Notes: generated by a model not told the origin, from the letters alone. Shown: positions 38,501 through 51,470, counted from the stretch's first letter. The stretch is DNA of 64,000 nucleotides from Amblyornis subalaris (GCA_018881555.1 JACAXG010000007.1:7010701-7074700); one strand, 5' to 3'. Numbers and translations are program-made.

Positions 38501-40168
38501 AGCACTGATGCTGTAATATGAACAACAATTGAACGATCAGAAGAAAATCTATCTTGAAAAGGGAGAGAGAGAGGCAGGGAAAACTCCCACATTGTCGGCA
38601 CGATCCGCGGCTCAGCTCGCAGCCAGCAGCTCCCTGGTCATTAACGCCCTCGTTAGCACGTCCTGCCTTCGCTGCCCTTTGTCTTAGCGACGAGCACTCA
38701 GCATCTCTTTGTGGCCAGCTCCCAAAAGGGGCTGATGACCGTGCTAATCTCCCTCCTCTCCAATGCCCCGCCGTCATTTTTTGCATTTGTCAGTGGTTTT
38801 GCGTTTAGTTTTCCTCACCCAGCAGGTGACTTGGATTTAGTCCTTTACCAGAGGCGCACAGGGAGCCAGCATAAATAATTTTGGCTGTGTAGAGGGTTGG
38901 TGGTGGTGTGTCTGTGGGTATGTGTGGGTGTCGAATTCATGTTAAAAAATAATTCAAGGAAGCCCAAAGAATGTGACATTGTGCAAAACAAAGCTCTGGG
39001 CAAAATACTTCATTCGTCAGTTTTTCTCTCAGAAGAAGTATTTGCAGGAGTAAATATTATAGGTAAACCATGCACCAGGCCTTCCTTCAATTCCCCTGCC
39101 CTGTAGGGTGTTAGAAGTATATTTTGAATTAGTCAAAACCAAAGGGACTTTATTTTTCAGCAGATGAGAAAAGATCCATCAAAAGTCTTGTGGGGTTGAA
39201 CAGGATGTTTTTCTTGACCAAAAATTAAGTATTTCATTTATTGTCAGAGTGGGTTTTTTAATCAAATGAAACATGTTTTAAAGAAATAAATGGTTCNGAT
39301 AAAAAAGAATGTGAGCACATTGAAAATATTAACCAAATGTTAACCGATTTTTTCTGTGAGTGTGAGGACATACATTGATTTCTATAAGATTTGGCTTTAC
39401 TTGGATATCTTTGCCTTTTCTTCTTCATTCCACCCTGCTTTCCTATGGCCTGATCAAGAGAGCGTGGGCCTGGAGAGCACACAAATGAAGCTGCAAACCC
39501 AATGCCAGGACTGTGGGCTCTGCTCTCCAACAAGCAAGGCAAGCCCTGCGAGGAGTGGAGGAGGATGCAGCTTGTGGGTAGTTGAAATCTGTGAAGTGTT
39601 TCCCTCTTCATCATATTATGATGTGGTTTTGGCAAATCAGGTATCCCAACANTGTGAACCTGTGGGGCTTGCAGCAAACAGCCTTGGGCTGCTCTGAATT
39701 GTCGTTGCCTCTTTACAACAAAATGGCAGTTTCAGCACGGCAAGACTTGTCCTAAGGAGTCANGCATTCTGCCTGAGGTCAGGCTTCTGAGGGGAAGCAG
39801 TCTTACATCACTTGTTGGTTTGTTTGTTTGTTTGTTTAAATAATGCAAAATCCCCAAAATAGGATCTGGGGTAAGATCAGTAAAGAACCTAAAGCAGTGA
39901 AAGAGTGAGTAGCATGATTCCAGCACCAGAAAAAAGATACAGTCACCAAATAGAAGATAGCAACAGAAGCATCAAAACATTGGCTTTTGGCTCATACTTT
40001 TCTAAACAAAAGTCTGCTGTACATTAATGAGATGAATACATCCAAAAAAAAAGAGCCACAGTCTTTGAACTGGAGTGCAGNAATTCTTGATTTGAGTTGA
40101 TGTTATCAATGTCATTTGCAAGGAACTTCCTTTCCTTTCTTAACCCCCCAATTCTCACTNCTAATGTC
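38501..40168. other. Intergenic; short GC-richer patch, otherwise nothing recognised
   Basis: 38590-38780 is moderately GC-rich with some CpG, directly beside the AT-rich candidate element. The rest is ordinary desert. Confidence 0.45.
39819..39837 (+). repeat. (TTTG)4 microsatellite
   Basis: Four TTTG units plus TTT. Confidence 0.9.
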
Positions 40169-40248
40169 TATAAAATAATCATTATTATAATGATTAATGA
40201 CTGATTATTATAAAATCATCATTATTATTTTAAATCAGTCTTGCAGCT
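40169..40248 (+). repeat. Partial 40-bp AT-rich duplication
   Basis: The 20-bp words at 40169-40188 and 40209-40228 differ at one base; the remaining parts of the two units are diverged. Strongly AT-rich with hairpin potential. Confidence 0.7.
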
Positions 40249-43200
40249 GGCTTGGGGAGACAAAACCACAACATCTCTCATTTTCTTGCTCAAAAGGAAG
40301 CCTCTCTGAGATGAACTCATGAAGGGAATTTGGTTCAGCATCCACTGGATGTAGGAAGAAATCTCCTGTTGTTGCGGCACCTCTGCTGTCTCCTGTGCCC
40401 CAAATTAAGCACTTCTGAAGAGGGTAACAGAAGGATTTTCAAGGGTCTTTTTAGATCTTGTTTTTCTATTCAGCTTCTGCTTCACGATAGAAACCTTTCA
40501 TGGCAATGAAAGATAATTTCTTCTCATGTTCTTACACTCTGGCAAGCTGAAGTGGGGCTGATTTTTATAGAACTGTAGGTCAAAGCAGAAGAATAAGGAT
40601 CCAGCTGTGTCCCTTCCCATTCTCCAGCCAGGCCCTGCAGCCTAACAGGTTGTCCTGTAANGGTGCTCCTACCCGGAGGCTGACACTGTAAACACGGGAC
40701 CAGTGAACAAGCAGCACCTTTTGGCATCAAACTGGGCCGGCACAAAGTGTACCACGGTCACCAGCTCTCCCCACTGCCTCAAGATCTAAACTNTTTAATG
40801 AGCAACACTGTTAAAAAATGTAAAAATAACAACGTAAACTGCAAGAACATGCATATTTTCCCCCACGTAGCTGGGGCATTCAGCTGTAGCCAGGCACTGG
40901 GAAAGTTATTTAAAATCCTACCCCGTTCTCTCTGGGTTAATGCAGCCTGCGTGTGACCCAGTGTGCTGCTCATCCTAATATTAACTCTGAGAAACTTTCC
41001 TTTTAATCATGTGGACTCTGTTTGTTATTGTGGCTGTTGCACTTGGCTGCGCCAGCTGTCCCACAGCCTCGCTGGGTCCGTGTACACGCCCAGTCACCCC
41101 TCTCCAGAGCCAAAGGGGGTCTGCAGGGTTCCTTCTGCTGCGGTTTTTAGGCTCCTGCCAGAGCTGAGCTGAAGGTAGCCTGCCTGCAGACAAGCCAGAC
41201 AATGTCCTCCGGGGCCAAACCTAGCTGGGGTGAGACATGGAGCACAGTCCCTGATCCAAACATCCTGCAAGACTTCCAGCACTTTTGAGTCTACCACATG
41301 TGGCTAAAAATCTTCAGGTGCTCCTCAGTCCTCCTTGGAAGGACTTCAGCTTCTTCCCAACCCACGCTGAGGAACAGCCACGTGAAGAAGTTGTTTCAAC
41401 CACTGGCTGCTTCAGGGAATACCAAAGCCTGGCCTCGGTGCACTGCTGTGNGTGACAGGTCCTTCAGGAAAAAGCAGGCATCTTATCTTTCACATTAAAA
41501 ATCCTGGAATGCAAAGTTGCATAGGAACAGGCGTGTATGTTAGGTCACTTGGGATCATTAGGTTTTCCTTGCCAACCCCCGAAACTCTGCCAGATTTCAT
41601 TTCCTAGGTGTCAGGTGTTGGCATTCTGTCCTGAAAAAGGTGCATTCTTCTCTTATCTTCTTTCCAGTATTCCCCACGGTGTATTTGACACCAGGAAAAA
41701 GAATGTGTGAAGTAATGGCCACCCTTTACGTTATCAGACCTGGGAACAGAGGCCAGTTTATTTGCAGTGGAGAGCTTTTAACTTCCTAGTGCTTCCCAGA
41801 GGCTGAGAAAAGCAGGTTCAAAACATACAGAAAGTATTGGTGCGTGACCCTCTAGGATGAATTCCTGATATGGTGTCACANGGAAATAATGTTTTAGCTT
41901 CAAGGGCGTCAGCAAATTAAATGCTGTTTAATATCTGACCCAGTATACTGAGGAAGGCTCTATCAATAAATTATTTCATTAATTGTGAAGCCAAGTTGTG
42001 TTGCACGGATTTATTTCACGGCACACACAAACAATATCTAAACAGAAGCAGTAAAAATGTTTAGCTTAGTAGCCTAGAAATTAACTGAACAACACAGCTT
42101 GGTTAAATACTTGGGAAATTAATATTTGTTTACATTGTGCAGGCAGCAGAGGAATACCCAGTATTTCCAGCAAGGCCTCTGACTTGCCTCCTTCTGTAAG
42201 CAGGGCTTGAAGAGAGGGTTGGAGGAGCACACCTTCACATGCACACCTTTGAGAGCACTGTGCTTCATCTGTTTTCACCTAGCTGCATCTCCCTAAACCA
42301 TAATATGATATTATTTACCCATTGCAGTAGGTTAGAGTTAAATAGAAAGTACATTTCATTATTTCTCTGCATATATGGGAAAATACATGTAATGACAATG
42401 AAAGGCAGTTATTAGCACTATGTTTCTTCACAAAAGTACNGTACCCATATTATATCTGGGTGGAATTTCAGTTATACCCAAACCCAGATAACTCGAACTG
42501 GGAGGTCACTGAAAAATCACTATGGTGCTTTTACAGGGGGCACCTGAGTAGTTCTGAGCAACAAAGCCCCTGCACTGAGGTCTGAATGGACTACCAGTGA
42601 CCATGGTTTTGGCTCATTTGTCCAGTTCCTTCCCATGGAAATAGCTGTGCAGGGAGCAATGCCACATTCCAGACCCTCTCCCCTCGGCCTGGAGTCCAGG
42701 GCTGGGCAGAAGGCATTCAGCTGTGCTGAAGAACTGGGGAGACTGGGATTTACATTAAGACCTGGATGTTCTTAAAAATATTTCCCTTAGCTCCTTAGAT
42801 CCTGTAAAAGAAGCAGCTTTGCTTGTTTGCAGTCGCTTATTGTCTCTGAACAGAACAGCACTTATTTATGTCTCTTCAAGTTTGTTCTCACAAAAAGTGG
42901 TGAAAGTCAAGTTGGCCAGAGATTGGCACTGCTGAGTTTCCTCTCACCGTCCCTCTGGTGTGCCCCTGAATGCCCTCCTTGCAGGAAAACAGAAGCAGCT
43001 AAGCAGATGGTGAACTCTGGTAGAATTTAGACTTACGAATCAGTGGTTTTTCGAAAGAAAACTTTGTTGGATTTGCTTTATTTCAGGAGAAAAACTGGAG
43101 AGAGATGCACAGATTTCACAGTACAATTTCTGATTGGGCCTGGGGAAAATANCTGTGACTATGCTGAGGATCAGGTGTCCCATAAAAGTCATTCTAGCAG

Positions 43201-43756
43201 TAAGATGTGAAACTCATGGCTGCATGCGTCAGCACCTAGCCTCACTTTCAGGTCATTAGGGTCTCTACGAACCTTAGTGGAAGCTGGATTTGACCTTTAA
43301 AACCCGGAAATACAGTTTCTAGAAGTATAATTCTTCTCATTCTGAAGCTGTTCCCATTGTAAATTATAGGGCTAACAGCTGGCTTCCCATGAAGTCAACT
43401 ATTAATTAATTGTATGTTCACTACCCTGCCTTGTGTAAATCAATATGAGAAATAAGCAGTCTCCTACTATACAGCACAGACACTCTACACAGGGAAGTAA
43501 TTTAGGGTGGATGTCAGCTTGCTTGGAAAGGCTTCTTTACTGCAAACAAGACAATGAAAAACCCTGACTCTAGGGAAAGCTCCCCTTAGTCCTTGTGGGT
43601 GCCAACAGAAAAATCCTGTTACTCTAGCAGTGAAACACAACCAGTGCTGTCATTCTTGCACAAATATCAGTATCAAGTTAAATTGTTGTCTAAACAAGCT
43701 GATTTTGCCAGCAGTGACACTATAGATGATGTGCTCCATGACCAGATTATACCCTG
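40249..43756. other. Intergenic desert, nothing recognised
   Basis: Unique sequence; 42290-42430 is AT-rich with several ATTA cores and could be regulatory, but the signal is weak. GC-richer patch at 41040-41180. Confidence 0.5.
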
Positions 43757-43958
43757 AAGAAGAACTTCAGTGTGTAGGTGACTGAGCACTGGAACAGATT
43801 GCCCAGAGAGGGTGTGGAGTCTCCCTCACCGGAGATATTCCAGAACCCCCTGGACACAATCCTGTGCCATGTACTCTGGGATGTCCCTGCTTGAGGAGGG
43901 AGGTTGGACCAGATGACCCGCTGTGGTCCCTCCTAACCTGACCCATTCTGTGATTCTG
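43757..43958 (+). mobile_element. CR1 LINE, 3' end fragment
   Basis: Matches the 3' region of avian CR1 elements from memory of the consensus: GAGCACTGGAACAGATTGCC, GGAGTCTCCCTC, GGAGATATTC, TGGACCAGATGACC, GTCCCTCCTAACC, and the diagnostic terminal ATTCTGTGATTCTG. Non-LTR retrotransposon of amniotes, abundant in birds. Only about 200 bp remains, without reverse transcriptase; 5' truncation is usual for the family. Divergent, so old. Confidence 0.93.
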
Positions 43959-46552
43959 AGTGGACCCTGGCTGTCAGACACCTTACCCATTCCTGTCCCA
44001 TCTGGGGCCCAGCGGTGGGACTTGCTGCCCTGCCCTCAGGGACATGTGGTGATCTCACAGACTGACCCTCTGTTTTCCCTAAATTGAATTCACAGCCCCC
44101 ATGTAAAACCTCAGAGAGCTAATGCTCAGGAGCCAACAGTTATTTCCGTCAGCTAGAACCTGCCCAATCCATTTTGTCAGTTCAAGGAGAAAGGAAATAT
44201 GAGAAAACTATCAAGTTTTAAGTGAAGCATTGTGAAGTAGTGGAGCATAACTGCACAAACCTTGTTTTCAGCAGTAGATTGGATTATCTGTATATTGTAC
44301 CATAAATGGGTTAGGAGTACAAGCAGGAGATGCCCTGATGTTTTTTCATATCATTCTTTCTCTGTCTTCTTTTTTATTTTTTTTTTCTGTAAATCATGTG
44401 CCAGAAAATCTTTGACAAACATTATTTCCATACTTAAATTGAGCAATGAATTGAAACTAGCAAAAGAAAAGGGGAAAAGAATATATTCTATAGATGTGCC
44501 TTTTAAATTGCTTTATCTATTGATAGTTTTGTCCCATTCAAAATGCAATTTCAACAATATAGAAAGCACCGACTGAAAACTGAGCTCTAATTAAATCAGT
44601 AGTGTTTCATTATTTCATGTGAACAATGCGAGTCTAAAGTGATCTTTCCACAGAAAAATTAAATCAAGTTCCATGTGAAAGTCTGCCATTTCAAATGTAT
44701 TTCATATCCTGTGTTCCTAAGAGGAGTCCACAGCAGAGGACTGTGAGCTGTGAGAAACCCCTCAGGAGCAGCATTCCCAGCTCCCCATCTCACCAGCGCC
44801 CACCACGAAGCTGGGGATCTCCTCAGGTTTTCCAAATGCAGTCCCACAGTAATATCTCATGGATACAAGAGTGATTTCCCTATTAGAGATGTAATCACAG
44901 CCCGTGCTAAGTTAACGAATAGGTCTCTTTGGATGTTTAGTTGAAGTGGAACGTATTTAAAAGCTGCTGGCTTACTGTGCACCCCCACTGAGCAACCCGG
45001 CACGAGGCAGGGACTGGGGTGTCATCTGCAAACATGTTCCCTGCTCTGAGTCACGGGATTTATCCTACAGCATCCAAATCCACTGTCAAGCCTCAGGGAG
45101 ANCCCAACCTCAAGCTCTGCTGCAGTTTGTGGGCACAAACTGTCCCATGAGCTGGGACCTGCAGGTGTCACCTGTAAATATCAGACACCTTGCATGTGGG
45201 CCAGAGAAGACCTTTCAGCAGTGTGTCCCAGTAATCCGAGAGGGAAGTGGAATATTGTTTCCTATTGCTTCGGGTAACTTGGATTTCAGATGACAGCCCC
45301 TGCATGGCATCCTAGCACCGGTAGGATGTCACCACCAGTGACAGACATCTGTGCCTGCTGAGGCTACGTAGTGGCTCTCCTTCAGTATCTTTCATCTGAA
45401 AATCGGAGCTGTCTGTGCCTGTTGCATTTAACCCTTTTTGCCAGTAACATGGTTATTCCTGTTGCTGGTGAGGAAACAGAGCAGTGCTGGTGGAGCAGGT
45501 TGGCAGAGCTAGAAGTCCTGCAGCTGTCCTGCTTCTCACTCCTCTGCAAGTGGAGCACTTCCACACCGATGCCAGGCAAGGGGAAAACCACAGTGAGACC
45601 CAGAGGTGTGCATTGACAAACTTCAGCAGTCGAGTCCCAAAGTCACCCAAGCACACTCGCCTTGCTAATCCACAATTTGTGATTCTGAAGAAAGAGATGA
45701 TGATGACGGCAAAGAAGGGGGAGTTCACAATTCACAAACCAATTTGTGTTGTTTCTGCAACACTGCAAAAGTGCGACTCATGAATATGTTAATGAAATTG
45801 CAANGAGAGTTTTGGCACCGTTTCATCACCTCAACTAGATTAGGGAGCAATCACACTGTGGGTTTACATGTCTTTGGGAACTGCTAGGGTGGGGGGGAAA
45901 TAGATCTGCAATATTTATCATTCCACAAAAATTGCACTGCCTCTACCATGAAATAACAATAATGACTGTGAATTGCTAAGGAATGGCTTTTGGGTAAGCC
46001 ACAGGGCTTGTTGGTGAGACCACTTTCCATGCTGCTACGCTGGTACAAAAGTCTCCTCTCACAGAGGAGCATGGTGCTGTACTCCTGTGTTGAGTCTGAG
46101 AACTCAAGAGTGCAGAGAGAGCAGAATCAGCAAANCAGCAACCAAGGGAATGTTCGTATCCCCTTCAGCGGGGACAGGAGAGAAGCAGCCAGGCAGGGGT
46201 GGGGAATAAGATCCAGTGCAGTGTTTTGGATGTTGCCTCCACAATAAGTGCCTCTGCTGCCCCTGAGTTGCATAGTGAGATCTCCGGGTTGGGAGAGATC
46301 TGGCAAGTTGGCCACTGTGATTTCTCTCAGGAAACAAAGTACAGTGATAAACAAAAATTACTAATCTCACAGTACGGTTTTGTACACGATGTGTCCTAAA
46401 AAAGAAGAACATGTTTTAAGTCCTTTCAGGAGGTGAAAGCTCTGAGTTTCAGGAAAATAGTCGTGTCTCAATAAATTATCTACATGGAAGAGTACAATTT
46501 CTGCCCTGTTACTTCACAGTCTTTTTCAGCTCCTGTATGGTGCATTCATGTC
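43959..46552. other. Intergenic desert, nothing recognised
   Basis: Unique sequence. Frames up to about 115 codons are open by chance, with no family resemblance. A T-rich patch is at 44360-44395. Confidence 0.5.
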
Positions 46553-46619
46553 AAAAAAAAAAAAAAAAAAACCAAAAAAAAAAAACCCAAAAAAAAAAAA
46601 AAAAAAAACCAAAAAAAAA
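46553..46619 (+). repeat. A-rich simple repeat, 67 bp
   Basis: Almost pure A with CC or CCC interruptions. No recognisable retrocopy precedes it; the nearest AATAAA (about 46471) is roughly 80 bp upstream, too far for a normal tail. Confidence 0.9.
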
Positions 46620-47550
46620 CACCTCCAACAACTTAGATGAAGATTAGGCTTCAGTATTTGTATTTGGGTTCAACAATTAAATCCAGAAATAAACACTGCA
46701 GATACTGTAGCTCTGATACATCACACCCACACATAATGTCTGTTTAGCAGCTGAAGTAGTGGTAATCCTATGAGCAAGCTCAGTAGAAGCAAAAGNAACC
46801 TCAGAGGGAAGCACTGGTATAGAAATAAGACCACAGATCAGATCATCCACATTCACTCCTGTGAATAATCCCACTGTGATGAGATCTTTACTTGTGCCAT
46901 TTCAGATGAAATGGGAAATGCAAAATGTGCATTTCTGCAGCAACCTTCTGGAGTTTCATGCCAACCTCTACTCAGCCCCTCTTCTTGTTTTTTATGGACA
47001 GTCGTAAACTCTCAGTGGAGCTGATCCCATAATTACCTTAACTCTTTTATTTCTGAGGCTTGCACAAGCCAGGTAAGAAAGACTCAGACTTTGGGCTACC
47101 ATTTTAAATCTTAGTGCCTGCAGCTGTCATCGTGATTAGAGAATGCACAGAATGGGATGGAGATGATTTGTACCAAATGAGAATTTTTTTTCCCAAGAGG
47201 CTTCTGCAGCGACATTTCCAGAAGTGATGGCTTGTTCAAAAGAAGCTTCAGAAATGGGAGGGCACGGAACCCGTGGCCACTGATGGAAATTTGCATGCGG
47301 TTTTTAAGGCTCCCCGTGTGCTGATTTGTTCAGGGTTTTGCACGTGCAGCCTGGGGCTATAAAAACAATGGCATTGCATCCGACACCTTGATGTCATATG
47401 GAAGGGGGAAAGAAATTCCTCAAACCCCGTACAGCAGAGTACATCAGTGCATGCAAAAGAGTGTAAGGTACCACAATCCACTCTGAGAGTCATATACCTG
47501 TTTGACACCTGGTGGGTATCTGGGACATCTAGTACTATCACCCTTGCTGG
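46620..47550. other. Intergenic desert, nothing recognised
   Basis: Unique sequence without recognisable gene or repeat. Confidence 0.5.
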
Positions 47551-47700
47551 TTTATTTACTAACCATCATAGTTATTCTTTTCATTACCTCCACAGTGTAA
47601 TGGTTATTTTATGAAGGCTCATTAAATTTAATGAGACACCACCAGATTTTATTGCCTTCTAATAAAATGGGTAGGGGGAGCTGTTTTCTTTCTGATTCAT
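47551..47700. promoter_or_regulatory. AT-rich element with an 18-bp perfect palindrome
   Basis: CTCATTAAATTTAATGAG at 47618-47635 is a perfect palindrome with ATTA and TAAT facing each other over AATT. Surroundings are AT-rich and CpG-free. Confidence 0.35.
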
Positions 47701-50089
47701 GCAGCTCCAGAGTACCTTAAAATAGTCAGGTATTCGGCTGGGTTACGAGCAGGGCCTCTGACATTCTTTCTGGTGGTCTCCTTGGGGAATGCCAGCAATT
47801 AACAGCTATTCAAATAAAGATGTATACAGGGATATGCTTGGATAGGTAAAGGTTTATTTTACACACACACACCTATTTTATACATTTTATATATGTATGT
47901 TAGACCTGGACATTTTTTTTTCCAATGGAAGACACAGTTCTACCGAATTAGAAAGGTATTTTTGGAGTATCTGGTCAGGAGCTTGTCAGTCCCAGAGACA
48001 AGACACTTGCCAACGTCCTCAGCGGGCAACCTGGCAGAGCAAGGATAGTTTCTTCTAGCAGAGAATCAGATTCATNACTGTTTGGCTTATTCAGTTATTT
48101 ATTTCACAATAAATTGCATAAGTATTAATTTTATCTTTTTTTAAGTGTGGGAGTTAGATCTTGGAAAAACCTTTACTGNGAAAAAAATGCTTAATCCCAA
48201 GAAATAAACCAAGCCCCAGTCTTCTATAAATACCTCCTCATGATATGAGCAAGAAGATGGGCCATAGAGCTTCTCTTCAGTATGCCATTGACTGGGAGCA
48301 TCATATCACTTAAATTAAAAAAAGAAAAACCCAAACTCCAAAAAAACTGAAGAGAGCTTCTTGATAAGCTAAGGTGACTGGGAAGGGGAAGTCCAGTGAG
48401 GGTGCAATCTGTGGCTTGTGTCTGAATCACAAGCTTTGAATTTGGTGATAATGTTGTAACTTTAGTAANAGAACAACCAAATTTAGGAGGTGAAGGCTCT
48501 CTGAAAAACATGTAGTGATGCAGCCTTGCTGCCTCCCAAGTGAACACCCTGAGGAAATGAAACTCTTCCATATAAAACTGGTTGAATTATTCATTATAAA
48601 TAAATCATTCAATAAATGTATCCCTTTCAGTGATCATAAATAACTAACAACCCGGTCCTGATTTCAGTAGATGATTTTGGTACCCAGAAGTATGTGAAGA
48701 AGGGGCCATTTTCAGGCTGTTTCTTTTGTGGGTACCTCACTAGGTACTATTGTGCCATTCACACTGCCTGCTTTTAAGACGAAAATGACATTAGTGACCA
48801 GGTGCTGCAAACTGGTAATCCACGTTTTTCATTGTTCTGTCTGGCACATAAGCTCCCCAGCTTGCTGTTCTTCGCTTCTTTCACTCTAGTGACTTGCCTG
48901 GTGCTCCAACACCTTCCTGTGTCTCTGTATCTCTCAGCCCTTGGACGGCTTGCCCTTCCTGGTGACTCCAGTCGAGTGGGAGATTTAGAGTATATCTGGC
49001 CCGGGTGGTCTTGGGCAATTGTTCTGGTGGAATGTTCGTATTGGGAACATACATCAGATCATTNTCCCTGTGTGTCAGTGATTCATCCAATACCTGTAGT
49101 CTAATAATCAACAAACCCCTATTTCTAGCCTGATGTTACAGTTTGATTTTAAATGTTGAACTGATTAGGAATTTTCATTACAGTGCAGGTTTTTGCTGGA
49201 AAAAATGTCTGCCGAGCCACATCTTTTCCTCTAGGAACCATAATTCAGGTTAAGTTCTCCCCTAGAAAGTTTCTCTGTAGGAGATTGGAATTATACATCC
49301 AGTTTGGGAAGGCATGAAGGATAAGAGTCTTGACTAGCTAGAGGCCCAGCAGCGAGGGTATTTCCCTAAAAAGAAGGGATGTCTGACCTCTCTGCTCAGC
49401 TCTGATGTAGCTGCTGACTCAAAGCTGAACAGCTCCATCCAGAGAGAAGTCCACAACAGAATATCCTGCAGCCCAGCAGCAGGGGCTTGCATGGGAGGAA
49501 GGAGACANAGGCATAGGTCTTTGCTTTTTCTCAAAAGGGATAATAAGGTTTGAACCAGGGCCTCTCATTTCCATGATCTCTTCTATCCAGATTTTTTTTT
49601 TAAATAAACTCTTCNCAAAACAAAAGTGGATTTGTCCCAACACAGAGTGCAAATGTTATGAAAGCTCACTAACACTTGCCAGATCAGAAACTGCCTTCCC
49701 ATTTGTTTCAGCACTCATAAGCACGGTATTGTGAGGTTTTCCAAATGACGCTTGTTGGCTCTCTGAGTTGGCAATATCATTCCCGGGAAAGTGCCTTGCT
49801 TTCCATGAGTTTTAGTGGCTTCAGGTCACACCTCCAGCATGCACATTTGGACACTGAGGCTGGTGTTCCTCAAAGCAGAGCAGAGCAACCCTGGACTTTC
49901 TGTGAGGGGACAGGGGAAAGAGTAGCGGGAACCCCAGGTGCCCAATCTCACAAACAAAAAAAATGAATTCAAATGGACCAAGTGCTGTATCTGTGCCTTA
50001 GCAGTGAAAAGCCAGAGGAGCTCCTGTAACTTGATTTGTGGAACTGACAGGAAGATTTCTTCTCTGATACATACCCTATATCCTTATCA
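47701..50089. other. Intergenic desert, nothing recognised
   Basis: Unique sequence. A short (AC)n is at 47863-47872 and an AT-rich patch at 48070-48190. No protein or RNA gene recognised. Confidence 0.5.
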
Positions 50090-50340
50090 TAAAGGGAGCA
50101 GTTAAGAGGTATATAAAAAAAACTGTCTGTCCTCATTAAACTTGAGTATAGTCTATTTTTGCTTTAATGCAGTGATCTAATTAACCTTTAGCCAGAATTA
50201 AAATGACCTTGAATTGGCCTTTCGACCTCCAATGCTTAATGTTGTTAACTTTAAACAAGCTTTTTGGGGTGGTCAGAAGCAGCATCTGTTAAAATGGCCA
50301 AAAGGTCGAATCCATTTACTTAAATACACCTACTGCACAC
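50090..50340. promoter_or_regulatory. AT-rich candidate conserved element
   Basis: CpG-poor with TCTAATTAACC, GTTAACTTTAAAC and several ATTA cores. Non-coding. Composition-based call. Confidence 0.3.
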
Positions 50341-50686
50341 NCTGCNGGTGGATGTGCTGCGTGCGTTTGTAAAGGGGATGGAAGATGTAGCTTGGAAGAT
50401 AAAGGGCAGTTCATCTGCGAGAACCTGTGTGGGGAGGATGAAAACCGGCTCTGAAGAAGTGTTTTCACCATCTCGTTTTATTTACTCAAGCAGTAAGCCT
50501 CTTCGGGTTTTAATTTTAAGTCCTGCTATGTACAAATTATCAGTGTGGAAAATAGTGCTGCTCGGTGGGCTGTGTACGTGGGGTTACTGTTTCGAGAGGA
50601 AGATGTGAGGCAGGTGGCTGCTTTTCCAGGGCAAGAGGTGCCAGGTGTAGCAGCAGTGTCACGTTTTGTGCTGAGCTTTACACACC
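50341..50686. other. Intergenic, nothing recognised
   Basis: Unique sequence; two n bases at 50341 and 50346. Confidence 0.5.
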
Positions 50687-50749
50687 GCTGGGGTCCGAGA
50701 AATACCTGCTGGGGTCCCAGAAATACCTGCTGGGGTCCCAGAAATACAT
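50687..50749 (+). repeat. 21-bp tandem repeat, three copies
   Basis: Units at 50687-50707, 50708-50728 and 50729-50749, differing at one or two bases. Core CTGGGGTCCCAGAAATAC. Confidence 0.95.
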
Positions 50750-50939
50750 GCTTATGTGTAAACAGAAGGAGATGCCCGTGTCTAAGAAGAAGTAAATGCC
50801 CAGCTGAATTCCTGGAACACAAGGTCACTAATGGCAATTACTTTTAAAAAAAAAAAACAAAAACAAACCACACTGTCAGGGCGAAGAATTTCAAAGGCAA
50901 CATATGAGAATTTAGATGGAAACAATCTGTTCAGGCGCC
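50750..50939. other. Intergenic, short A-rich stretch
   Basis: Contains an A-rich run near 50846-50870; otherwise unremarkable. Confidence 0.5.
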
Positions 50940-51249
50940 TCCTCAGATGGATATTAAGGCTCTGGGACGTTCCGTACAGAAGTCGTTTTGGCTCTTGGCG
51001 TTGCGCTCGGCCCCGCGTGTGGCGATGCCGCAGCCCGGCGGGGTTCCTGGCCGGGCGTGGGGGCCCCGCCGCGCCCGTGGGTGCCCCGCGTGGGGCCGCG
51101 GCGAGGGCATCGCTCCCATCACCGCGACAGCGACGTCACTGTCGTTAACGCCGTCGATACTGCTGCCGTCGTCCCGGTTCCCGAAGCGTTTCTCGAGGCT
51201 GCTCCTTCCTTCCCCCGCGCAAAGCCGGCCCTCGCACGCCGGCTGTTTG
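50940..51249. promoter_or_regulatory. CpG island marking the start of the GC/AT mosaic
   Basis: Abrupt shift from desert composition to CpG-dense sequence. A second small CpG patch lies at 51450-51540. No gene recognised. Confidence 0.45.
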
Positions 51250-51470
51250 CAGTGCATTACCATAGTACATTAACATTTGTAATGCGGCGATTATTTTACA
51301 TAATCGATACCATCAAGTTCCTTTTCTTGGGGACCCTCGTGTTTATTTACACTTATTCCACACACGTCAGTTTCCATCAGGAGCAAAACCGATTTTCTTG
51401 TCCTACAGCTGCTCTCGGGATAACCTTAATTCACCGTAAATCTATCGGCGCTCCCGCCGCCGTGAGCCCG
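51250..51470. promoter_or_regulatory. Candidate regulatory element with two adjacent inverted repeats
   Basis: GCATTAC (51254-51260) pairs with GTAATGC (51279-51285), and immediately after, CGATTAT (51288-51294) pairs with ATAATCG (51300-51306). All four arms contain ATTA/TAAT. Flanked by CpG-rich sequence. Confidence 0.4.

Noticed and set aside
46400..46619. Processed pseudogene ending in the A-rich stretch
   Set aside because: No recognisable coding remnant upstream, AATAAA about 80 bp away, and no target-site duplication seen.
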